NCBI GenBank assembly: GCA_947446855.1
Contig: CANFIH010000024.1
Location: 1 to 35,372, forward strand
Direction: 5' to 3'
Source: Burkholderiales bacterium
GTDB taxonomy: Bacteria > Pseudomonadota > Gammaproteobacteria > Burkholderiales > Burkholderiaceae_C
DNA length: 35,372 bases
Shown: positions 28,426 to 35,372 of the stretch, piece after piece
Position numbering within the stretch: position 1 is the stretch's first letter
How the letters are laid out: every line of letters starts with the position of its first letter
Made by a program: the position numbers and the translations under genes
Notes under the pieces: model-generated
Seen by the model: the letters and a program-made list of their open reading frames with translations, nothing else
What the model was told of the DNA's origin: nothing
Databases searched by the model: none

Positions 28426-29517
28426 CTAGTGGGTCGCGCCCTGGGCCAGGGCTGCATCGCGGCTCGTTTGCAGGGCTTTGGGGTCGATGGTGTCCAGCGT
28501 GTTCCAGCCCAGTAGATGCTGTTCGGTCACGTGGCACAGCGCGGTGATCCACTCCGGGTCGTCGTTCAGGCAGGGGATGTAATGGAACTCCTTGCCGCCG
28601 GCGTGCAAAAAGGCTTCGCGCGCTTCCATATTGATTTCTTCCAGCGTTTCCAGGCAGTCGCTGGTGAAGCCGGGGCACAGCACATCCACGCGTTTGACAC
28701 CGGCTTGGCCCATGGCAATCAGGGTCGGCTCGGTATAGGGCTCCAGCCATTTGGCGCGGCCCAGACGCGACTGAAACGTCACCTGATACCCGTCCTTGTC
28801 CAGACCCAGGCGGTTGGCCAGCAGGCGCGCCGTCTTGAAGCATTCGCAGTGGTAGGGGTCGCCCAGGTGCAGGGTGCGCTCGGGCACACCGTGAAAGCTC
28901 ATCACCAGTTTGTCCGGGATGCCGTTCTTGTGCCAGTGGCGCTGCACACTGGCAGCCAGTGCGGCGATGTAGTCGGGATGGTCGTGGTAGTGGTTGACAA
29001 AGCGCAGCTCGGGGATGGCGCGGGTGGTTTGCGCCCACTGGTACACCGCGTCAAACACACTGGCCGTGGTGGTGGCCGAATACTGCGGGTAGGCGGTGAC
29101 CACCAGCACGCGGGTCACGCCCTCGGCCTTCATGGCGTCGAGCTGCGAGGCGACGGAGGTGCTGCCGTAGCGCATGGCCCAGCGCACCTTGACCTGGTGG
29201 TTGCGCTGGCCCAGCCAGCCCTGCAACAGCTTGGCCTGCTTCTCGGTCCAGATCTTGAGGGGTGAGCCTTCGGGCGTCCAGACGCTGGCGTACTTGGCCG
29301 CCGACTTGGCCGGGCGAAAGCGCAGGATGATGCCGTGCAGGATCAGCAGCCAGAGCAGGCGGGGGATTTCCACCACCCGCTGATCGCTCAAAAATTCGGC
29401 CAGGTAACGGCGTACCGCTTTGGGTGTGGGGGCGTCGGGCGTGCCCAGGTTGCACCACAGCACGGCGGTGCGGGGAGTCTGGCCATGGGAGTAGGGAGGT
29501 TCGGAGGAAAAAGGCAT
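28426..29517 (-). CDS. hemH: Ferrochelatase HemH
   Basis: The protein has 363 aa. It inserts Fe2+ into protoporphyrin IX in the last step of haem synthesis. NLGTPDAPTPKAVRRYLAEF near residue 23 and FLSDQRVVEIPR are family signatures. H209 in LVMSFHGVPERT and E290 in CPGFTSDCLETLEEI are the conserved metal/porphyrin-site residues. The chain lacks the 2Fe-2S Cys extension of animal enzymes. The ATG at 29517 is preferred because it has a good ribosome site (GGGAGAATA) and family similarity begins there; the longer frame to 29958 is a shadow of the HAD gene. Only 19 bp separate it from the divergent HAD start, so each promoter must sit inside the other gene. Confidence 0.95.
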   Translation of the reverse strand: MPFSSEPPYSHGQTPRTAVLWCNLGTPDAPTPKAVRRYLAEFLSDQRVVEIPRLLWLLILHGIILRFRPAKSAAKYASVWTPEGSPLKIWTEKQAKLLQGWLGQRNHQVKVRWAMRYGSTSVASQLDAMKAEGVTRVLVVTAYPQYSATTTASVFDAVYQWAQTTRAIPELRFVNHYHDHPDYIAALAASVQRHWHKNGIPDKLVMSFHGVPERTLHLGDPYHCECFKTARLLANRLGLDKDGYQVTFQSRLGRAKWLEPYTEPTLIAMGQAGVKRVDVLCPGFTSDCLETLEEINMEAREAFLHAGGKEFHYIPCLNDDPEWITALCHVTEQHLLGWNTLDTIDPKALQTSRDAALAQGATH

Positions 29518-29536
29518 GGGGTATTCTCCCGCACCT

Positions 29537-30232
29537 ATGCTCGATATTTCACGCATCCAGGCAATAACCTTGGACCTGGACGATACCTTGTGGCCGATCT
29601 GGCCCACCATTGCGCAGGCGGAGCTGCGGCTACAGGAATGGCTGGGCACACGCGCACCGCTGACCGCCGCCCTGTTTGCCATTCCGCAGCAGCGCCATGT
29701 GTTGCGTGAACAGGCCCTCAGTGCCTGGCCGCAGCGCCACCATGACCTGAGCTTTCTGCGCCAGGAAATGATCCGGCTGGGGCTGTTGGCCAGCGGCGAC
29801 GACCAGGCGCTGGCGGGGCCGGCCTTTGAGGTCTTTTTTGCCGCCCGCCAGGATGTCCAGCTGTTTGACGACAGCCTGTCTGCGCTGCAGCGGCTGTCGG
29901 CACGCTGGCCGGTGCTGGCGCTGTCCAACGGCAATGCGGATGTGGAGCGCATCGGCATTGGCAGCTACTTCTGTGGTTCGGTGTGCGCGCGCGATGTGGG
30001 CGTGGCCAAGCCCGACGGGCGCATCTTTCAGGCCGCGGCCGACATGTTGCAACTGGCGCCCGACCAGATACTGCATGTGGGCGATGACGAAAGCCTGGAC
30101 GTGCTGGGTGCGCAGGCAGCCGGCATGCAGACCGCCTGGATCAACCGCGGCGACAAGCCCTGGAGCTTCGCGCAGCAGCCCGAGGTCAGCGTGGCCGATA
30201 TGGACGCGCTGTGCGAGCGCCTGTTCGTCTAA
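29537..30232 (+). CDS. HAD-superfamily hydrolase (phosphatase)
   Basis: The protein has 231 aa. HAD motif I is DLDDTLWP (nucleophile D13, D15), motif II is LALSNGNAD, motif III is GVAKPDGRIF and motif IV is HVGDDESLDVLGAQ. A helical cap lies between motifs I and II. The order fits the YigB/HAD-IA group of small-molecule phosphatases (FMN-type substrates in YigB), but the substrate cannot be read from sequence. ATG 29537 is chosen since motif I follows directly; no strong ribosome site is seen. Its stop overlaps the stop of the convergent acylase gene. Confidence 0.9.
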   Translation: MLDISRIQAITLDLDDTLWPIWPTIAQAELRLQEWLGTRAPLTAALFAIPQQRHVLREQALSAWPQRHHDLSFLRQEMIRLGLLASGDDQALAGPAFEVFFAARQDVQLFDDSLSALQRLSARWPVLALSNGNADVERIGIGSYFCGSVCARDVGVAKPDGRIFQAAADMLQLAPDQILHVGDDESLDVLGAQAAGMQTAWINRGDKPWSFAQQPEVSVADMDALCERLFV

Positions 30233-32655
30233 TGCCGGGGTAGCAGAGTTAGCGTGCTTGCGGTGTGCGCCTGCACATCGGGCGCAGCCAGATGCTGGAG
30301 CACGTAAACGCCCTGGGCGAAACGTTCAGCCTGGTCGGCGTAATGCGTGTCAAACAGCACGCCGCTTTGGCCCACGGGGTTGATGCCCAGGGACTGGTCG
30401 GGGGCGCCAAAATCAATCACCCGCCGCGTGGATGGGCCGTAGCTCACCGCCCAGGGGGCGGGGCCGACCTTGCCGGACAGGTTGTTGGGCGTCTCGCGCC
30501 CGCCCGGCACCGCAAAAGGCCCCACATTGAGCAGCCAGTTCAGTGGCCTTTGCCGGCCCAGCGGATGCATATGGGTCAGCGTGTGGGTGTTGCGCCAGGT
30601 CCAGTCCAGCAGGCTGGTGCCGTAGAGCTTTTGCAGGTGCTGCAGGGTGTTGCTCCAGGCGATGCGCACGGTCTCAAAGCGGCTTTCCTTCTGCGGCGTC
30701 TTGACGTTGTCCCACCAGGGGGAGTCGGCGCTGGCCGCCAGCAGGGGCAGGGCATGGTCCAGCACGGGCGAGCCCAACAGGTTCTGGAATTGCACCGGGC
30801 CCAGCTCATCTTCAAACACGGCCTTGGCCAGCTCGTAGCTGAGCTGGCTGAACAGGCTGGCCGCCACGCTGTTGGACTCAAAGCAGCCGTCCCACTTTTG
30901 CAGTGGTTCCATGAAGGCGCGCTCGTTCGGGTCGGAGATCAGCTGGTCCATCAAGGGCAGCAGGCCGCTGAGCACGCGCCTGGGATAGTCGTTGCACAGG
31001 TCGAGTTGCAGGTGTGCGGCCTGCTCAACGCCCCACTTGGTGCGGCTGTTGGCAATGGCGTCGTCCAGCCGCTTGGCCCGGTCGGGTAGCAGGTAATAGC
31101 CCGGCACCGGCACCACGCCACCGGGTTGCTGGTTGGCCGAGACGATATAGCCGCGTGCCGGGTTTTCTTCCTGCGGGTTGAAGCTGAAGTTGTAGAAACC
31201 CGGCTTCTCGGCCTCGCCCCTGGCGGCGTCCAGAATGAACAGGGGGTTAACGCCCGCGGGGCGCTGCGGCAATCTGGCCGCAGCCCACCAGGCAATGTCG
31301 CCCTCGGCGTTGGCCCACAGGATGTTGAGGCCGGGGGCGTGGATTTGTGTGGCTGCTGCGCGTGCCTTGTCACGCGTGTCGGCGCGGTTGAGCGCATACA
31401 GGGCCTCGAAGACCGGGTTCTCGGTTTCCAGAAAGGCCCACCACAGGGAAATCGGGGTGCTGCCGTACTGGTCCTTGAAGGCGTCGGTGATGATGGGGCC
31501 GTGCGGACCCCGGCGCAGGGTGAGCACGCTGTCCGGCGCGCCTTTGACCTTGATGGTCTCGCTGCGCTGTTGCAGTTCCACCCATTGGCCTTGCTGCCAG
31601 ACCTGCAGGGGGTTGGCCGGGTTGGTTTTTTCAGCGATGAGGTCGATGTCATCGTTCTCGAACATGGTGATGCTCCAGCCGAAATCTGCGTTGTGGCCCA
31701 GCAAAGCCTGGGGGCTGAGGGCCATGTAATGGCCGTACAGGTCAAAGCCCGGCGCCGTGAGGTGCGCCTCGTACCACACCGAGGGCACAGCGAAACCGAT
31801 GTGCGGATCGCCCGCCAGCAGGGGCTTGCCACTGAGCGTGCGTTTGCCGGCGATGACCCAGGCATTGCTGCCCTGGAACTCACCGATGCCGGCGGACTGG
31901 ATGGCATCACGGCTGATGGCGGACAGCCGCTCCAGGCCCCGCCAGTCGGCGCCGCTCAGGGATAGGCCAGGCGCGGCGCTGCCGGTACTGGCCCGGGCTA
32001 GGCTTAGCAGACCCCCTTCGGGGTGGCCGTCCACATCAAAAACGCCCAGGTACTGCGGGCCCAGTGTGTCGCGGATGAAGGTCATCAACGGCTCGGTCTT
32101 GAAGGCCGCAGCAAAGCTGTACGCCATATAGCCGCTGACGGCGGCCACGTCTTGCGGCGTAAACGCCCGCTTGGGAATGCCCAGCAGGTCAAACTCCATG
32201 GGTGCGGGGTGGCCGGCCTGAAACTGGTTGACGCCGTCCAGATAGGCCAACAGCGTGTGGCTGGCCGGGCTGTCGGGGTCCAGGCGCGCCACCATGGTGG
32301 CGGCGTGCTCACGCAGGCCCAGGGTGCGAAACAGGCGGTCGGTGTCGAGCAGGGCGGGGCCCAGCACTTCGGCCAGTTCGCCATTGGCCAGGCGGCGCAG
32401 GATCTCCATCTGGAATAGCCGGTCCTGCGCGTGCACATAGCCCAGGGCGCGGTACAGGTCGGCTTCGTTGTCGGCGCGGATATGGGGCACGCCGCGTTCG
32501 TCGTATTGCACCGTCACCGCGGAGGCCAGTCCTTCCATGGCCACAGTGCCCTGGCGCACCGGCAGCTTGGTGTGCAGGTACCAACCGCCACCCACAGCGA
32601 CAACGAGCAGGCCGAGCGCCACGAGAGCGCCGAGCGCGATGGCAATTTTTTTCAT
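30229..32655 (-). CDS. Penicillin acylase-family Ntn hydrolase (periplasmic)
   Basis: The protein has 808 aa, the usual length for a self-cleaving acylase precursor. The family hydrolyses amide bonds, including beta-lactam side chains and acyl-homoserine lactones (PvdQ, AhlM types). An N-terminal hydrophobic helix (IALGALVALGLLVVAVGGGW) directs export and may anchor the chain. S263 in EFQGSNAWVI is the expected N-terminal nucleophile freed by autocatalytic cleavage after Gly262. AGDPHIGFAVPSVWYEAHL after it is the standard beta-chain motif. The N-terminal part carries GVPHIRADNEADLYRALGYV, also standard. It starts 36 bp after hpnE on the same strand, so it is probably co-transcribed with the squalene genes. 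Natural substrate unknown. Confidence 0.92.
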   Translation of the reverse strand: MKKIAIALGALVALGLLVVAVGGGWYLHTKLPVRQGTVAMEGLASAVTVQYDERGVPHIRADNEADLYRALGYVHAQDRLFQMEILRRLANGELAEVLGPALLDTDRLFRTLGLREHAATMVARLDPDSPASHTLLAYLDGVNQFQAGHPAPMEFDLLGIPKRAFTPQDVAAVSGYMAYSFAAAFKTEPLMTFIRDTLGPQYLGVFDVDGHPEGGLLSLARASTGSAAPGLSLSGADWRGLERLSAISRDAIQSAGIGEFQGSNAWVIAGKRTLSGKPLLAGDPHIGFAVPSVWYEAHLTAPGFDLYGHYMALSPQALLGHNADFGWSITMFENDDIDLIAEKTNPANPLQVWQQGQWVELQQRSETIKVKGAPDSVLTLRRGPHGPIITDAFKDQYGSTPISLWWAFLETENPVFEALYALNRADTRDKARAAATQIHAPGLNILWANAEGDIAWWAAARLPQRPAGVNPLFILDAARGEAEKPGFYNFSFNPQEENPARGYIVSANQQPGGVVPVPGYYLLPDRAKRLDDAIANSRTKWGVEQAAHLQLDLCNDYPRRVLSGLLPLMDQLISDPNERAFMEPLQKWDGCFESNSVAASLFSQLSYELAKAVFEDELGPVQFQNLLGSPVLDHALPLLAASADSPWWDNVKTPQKESRFETVRIAWSNTLQHLQKLYGTSLLDWTWRNTHTLTHMHPLGRQRPLNWLLNVGPFAVPGGRETPNNLSGKVGPAPWAVSYGPSTRRVIDFGAPDQSLGINPVGQSGVLFDTHYADQAERFAQGVYVLQHLAAPDVQAHTASTLTLLPRH

Positions 32656-32691
32656 GGTGCGTCTCTCATGGCCTGTGTCCAGTCGTACGGT

Positions 32692-33996
32692 TCACGGTGC
32701 GCCGGTCAGTGCCAATCCAGCCGCCAGGCCGCTGCGCACCGCGCCCTCCAGGGTGGCCGGGTAAGGGCCTTCCACGTAGTCGCCGCAGGCCAGCAGGCCG
32801 GGGGCGATGTGTTGCGGCGGACGCAGCAGCGCAGGGGTGCAGGCGAAGGTGGCGCGCTTCTCCACCACGGTTTGCACGGCGCTCAGCGCCTGGCCTTGCA
32901 ACAGCTCCGCAAGCTGGGTCTGCGCCTGTTGCAACACCTTTTTCTGCAGGGTGGCGCGGTCGTCGCTGCTGGCGCTGACCACCAAAGCCAGCAGACCGTG
33001 CGGCCCGCCCAGTTGGCCGCGGTCGAACACAAACTGCGCCGGATGGTCAGCTGAGCTGCGCAGCGCCAGCAGGGGCAGCGGTAAACGGGTGGTACCGGCT
33101 TGCACATACACCGTGGCAATGCTCTCGTAGTGCAGCTGCCCGGCAAGCCCCGCCCAGTGGCGCAGTGCGCTTGTGGTGTCTCCTGTGCCTGTGCTGCGGC
33201 CCAGCACCTGGCTGGCAACTGCCGCGGAGGTGGCCCAGACCACCGCATCAAAGGTTTGCCCGTTCACCTGCCAGCCGGTCTGCCGGTGCAGGGTTTCGAC
33301 GCGTTGGCCGAGCCGGAGGCTGGCGCCCTGGCGTTCCAGCCACTGCGCAGCAGCGCCCGGGAACAGGCTGGACAAATCCGTGCGGGGCAGCAGCAGCTTG
33401 GAGCTGCCCCGGCCACCCAGCAAGGAGTCCCGCAGCACGCGCAAAAACACCTGGCCGCTGGCGCGTTCCGCCGGTGTGTTCAGGGCCGACACGCACAAAG
33501 GTTCGATCAGGGTTTGCAGCACTGTGGGTGAAAGCCCCTGGCACAGGTCGGCCACCGAGAGCCGGGCAGCACAGCGAAAGCCTGCGAGCTGCCAGCGCCC
33601 GGTGGTGCGCAGCAGCGACCATTTGTCCGCCAGGCTCCAGCCGCGTGCCGTCAGCACCCCGGCCAGCACATCCAGCGGCAGGGGCCAGTCCGGCAGGCGC
33701 AGGCCCTGGCCGTCGGGAAACAGCAGGGTCAGGGGCAGGCGCCATAGTGTGGCGTCCGTATCCACGCCCACGCTCTGCATCAGAGCCAGGGTGTCGGTGT
33801 AGGCGCCAATCAGGATGTGCTGGCCGTTGTCCAACAGCGTGCTGCTGCCGTCTGCCAGGGTGCAGGGCAGGGCGCGGGCCCGGCCGCCCCACTGGTGTGC
33901 GGCTTCAAACACAGTCACGCGGTGGCCCGCACGGGCGGCGCTGATGGCCGCGGCCAGGCCGGCCCAGCCGCCACCGACCACCGCAACCGTCTTCAC
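32692..33996 (-). CDS. hpnE: Hydroxysqualene dehydroxylase HpnE
   Basis: The protein has 434 aa. It is an FAD-dependent amine-oxidase-like enzyme that reduces hydroxysqualene to squalene, the last step of the HpnCDE route. The dinucleotide-binding motif is at residues 5-16 (AVVGGGWAGLAA), with VFEAAHQWGGRA ending the Rossmann unit. The C-terminal LLACGDYVEGPYPATLEGAV is the FAD-closing motif of squalene-associated desaturases. The start overlaps the hpnD stop by ATGA. The neighbouring hpnD and hpnC make the assignment firm. Confidence 0.94.
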   Translation of the reverse strand: MKTVAVVGGGWAGLAAAISAARAGHRVTVFEAAHQWGGRARALPCTLADGSSTLLDNGQHILIGAYTDTLALMQSVGVDTDATLWRLPLTLLFPDGQGLRLPDWPLPLDVLAGVLTARGWSLADKWSLLRTTGRWQLAGFRCAARLSVADLCQGLSPTVLQTLIEPLCVSALNTPAERASGQVFLRVLRDSLLGGRGSSKLLLPRTDLSSLFPGAAAQWLERQGASLRLGQRVETLHRQTGWQVNGQTFDAVVWATSAAVASQVLGRSTGTGDTTSALRHWAGLAGQLHYESIATVYVQAGTTRLPLPLLALRSSADHPAQFVFDRGQLGGPHGLLALVVSASSDDRATLQKKVLQQAQTQLAELLQGQALSAVQTVVEKRATFACTPALLRPPQHIAPGLLACGDYVEGPYPATLEGAVRSGLAAGLALTGAP

Positions 33997-34832
33997 ATCC
34001 GGCCCAGGGCTTGCACCTTCCAGGCCAGCCAGAGCTTGCGCACCGGTGTCAGCTTGATGCGCTGGTGCAGCACCTGGAAGTTGTCGGCCTCGATTTCGCG
34101 CAACAGCGCGCGGTAAATGCTGGCCATCATCAGGCCGGGCTTTTGCGCACGCCGGTCCGCTGTCGGCAACAGTGCCAATGCCTCGTCGTACAGGCTGTGG
34201 GCGCGTGCGGCCTGGAACTGCATCAGCGCGGTGAAGCGTTCCGAGTAGCCGCGCTTCAAAATTTCGTGGGCCTTGACGTCAAAGCGTTTGAGATCGTCGA
34301 TGGGCAGGTAAATGCGTTCACGCAGCGCGTCTTCGCCCACGTCGCGGATGATGTTGGTGAGCTGCAGCGCCTGGCCCAGGGTGTGCGCGTAGGCGGTGGT
34401 GGCGGTGTCGGTCTGGCCGAAGATGCGGGCCGCCACCTCGCCCACCACGCCGGCCACCAGATGGCAGTAGCGCTGCAGGGTGGTGTAGTCCAGGTAGCGG
34501 GTTTGCTGCAGGTCCATCTGGCAGCCTTCAATGACGGCGTGCAGATGGCGCGCCTCCAGGCCGTAGGTGGCGGTGTGCGGCATCAGTGCCTTCATCACCG
34601 GGTGGCTGGGCTGGCCGGCAAAGGCCTGCGCCACTTCGCCGTTCCACCAGGCCAGTTTGGTGGCGGCCACGCCGGCGTCCGTCATCTCGTCGACCACGTC
34701 ATCCACTTCGCGGCAAAACGCATAGAAGGCCGTGATGGCGGCGCGCCGGGGCGCCGGCAGAAACAGAAAGGCGTAATAAAAGCTGCTGCCGGAAGCCACG
34801 GCTTTTTGCTGGACGTATTGTTCGGGGGTCAT
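33993..34832 (-). CDS. hpnD: Presqualene diphosphate synthase HpnD
   Basis: The protein has 279 aa. It joins two farnesyl diphosphates into presqualene diphosphate. The first Asp-rich motif is at residues 44-48 (DDVVD in FCREVDDVVDEM) and the second at 164-168 (DVGED in TNIIRDVGEDALRERIYLP), both as in trans-isoprenyl (squalene/phytoene) synthases. The SSFYYAFLFLP start is characteristic. The ATG at 34832 is used; a longer frame to 34967 would run into hpnC and lacks similarity. It lies 43 bp after hpnC. Confidence 0.95.
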   Translation of the reverse strand: MTPEQYVQQKAVASGSSFYYAFLFLPAPRRAAITAFYAFCREVDDVVDEMTDAGVAATKLAWWNGEVAQAFAGQPSHPVMKALMPHTATYGLEARHLHAVIEGCQMDLQQTRYLDYTTLQRYCHLVAGVVGEVAARIFGQTDTATTAYAHTLGQALQLTNIIRDVGEDALRERIYLPIDDLKRFDVKAHEILKRGYSERFTALMQFQAARAHSLYDEALALLPTADRRAQKPGLMMASIYRALLREIEADNFQVLHQRIKLTPVRKLWLAWKVQALGRM

Positions 34833-34875
34833 GCGCGTATTGTCCCATCGACACCGTCGCAATGTGCCAGGGCAC

Positions 34876-35372
34876 TCACATCCATAGCGCGCGCCAGAGC
34901 ATGAGGGCAAAGTCCCAGGCGCGCAGGGTGGGCCGGTGCGTGAGCGTGGCGAATTGCAGGCCTTCAATCTTGTCCAGGATGCGCAGGCCGCCTTGCACCA
35001 CTAGCCGCAATTCCCAGCCGGCCCGCCCCGGCACCCGGTGCACCAGCGGCGCGCCAACTGCCATGGTGGCGCGGGCTTCCTGCACGCATTGCCTGAGCAT
35101 GGCGGTGATGACCGGGGTTTGGCGCAGGGCCAGCAAATCGGCTTCGGCCACCTGGTGTTGGGCCCGGGCGGCGGCCGTGAAATAAAAGCGCCCGCGCGGA
35201 ATGTCCACGCCGGGGTCTTGCCAGAAGTTGATCAGCTGCAGGGCGGTGCAGACGGCATCGCTTTGCTGCAGCGCCTGTGCATCGCGCACGCCATACAGAT
35301 GCAGCAGCAGGCGGCCCACCGGGTTGGCCGAGCGGCGGCAGTAGTCGTGCAACGCGGCTTCATCCGCGTAAC
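34876..35372 (-). CDS. hpnC: Hydroxysqualene synthase HpnC, C-terminal part (start outside the window)
   Basis: About 165 residues of the C-terminal half are present; the frame is open to the right edge (YADEAALHDYCRRSANPVGR). It converts presqualene diphosphate to hydroxysqualene. CRRSANPVGRLLLHLYG and LINFWQDPGVDIPRGRFYF (second Asp-rich site) are HpnC signatures. The TTG near 35352 is an internal Leu, not a start. It is the first visible gene of the hpnC-hpnD-hpnE-acylase unit. Confidence 0.92.
   Translation of the reverse strand, partial: YADEAALHDYCRRSANPVGRLLLHLYGVRDAQALQQSDAVCTALQLINFWQDPGVDIPRGRFYFTAAARAQHQVAEADLLALRQTPVITAMLRQCVQEARATMAVGAPLVHRVPGRAGWELRLVVQGGLRILDKIEGLQFATLTHRPTLRAWDFALMLWRALWM

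Noticed and set aside
28426..29958. 510-aa extended hemH reading
   Set aside because: The extra N-terminus is antisense to the HAD gene and ferrochelatase similarity begins at 29517 with a good ribosome site.

Overview
The window reads as a chromosomal segment of a GC-rich betaproteobacterium, most likely in the Comamonadaceae (Rhodoferax/Polaromonas/Acidovorax-like). I infer this from protein style, the recC-recB-recD order, the hpnCDE squalene genes and a GC-rich intergenic palindrome typical of that family. No rRNA or full tRNA is present to confirm it.

Bases 1 to about 5790 look like the end of an acquired defence island and are visibly less GC-rich than the rest. They hold the 3' nine-tenths of a type I restriction gene (hsdR). 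Behind it, on the same strand and tightly packed, sit a TIR-domain protein with a C-terminal membrane helix, a ThsB/DUF1863-like TIR protein, a 187-aa protein of unknown family and a 450-aa phospholipase-D-like (single HKD) protein. The island seems to close with two direct G5CAT repeats (possible integrase arm sites) and a 13-base string resembling a tRNA-Ser 3' end. A strong 17-bp-stem terminator follows. This four-gene cassette is the best candidate for an undescribed anti-phage system.

Bases 5974-11946 carry signalling genes: a CheB-CheR-PAS fusion that ends without a kinase, a four-PAS one-component LuxR regulator, and a small Xre-type repressor. Bases 12099-21207 encode RecC, RecB and RecD as a translationally coupled operon (ATGA overlaps). 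A small HTH-like protein and the NAD(H)/NAD-cap pyrophosphatase NudC follow, then a MscS channel (22697-23506).

From 23604 most genes lie on the minus strand: an RND efflux adaptor and permease with hslR (Hsp15), and hemH (ferrochelatase). A HAD hydrolase lies on the plus strand. A periplasmic penicillin-acylase-family enzyme sits downstream of hpnC-hpnD-hpnE (squalene from farnesyl diphosphate, for hopanoids). hpnC runs off the right edge, and hsdR runs off the left edge.
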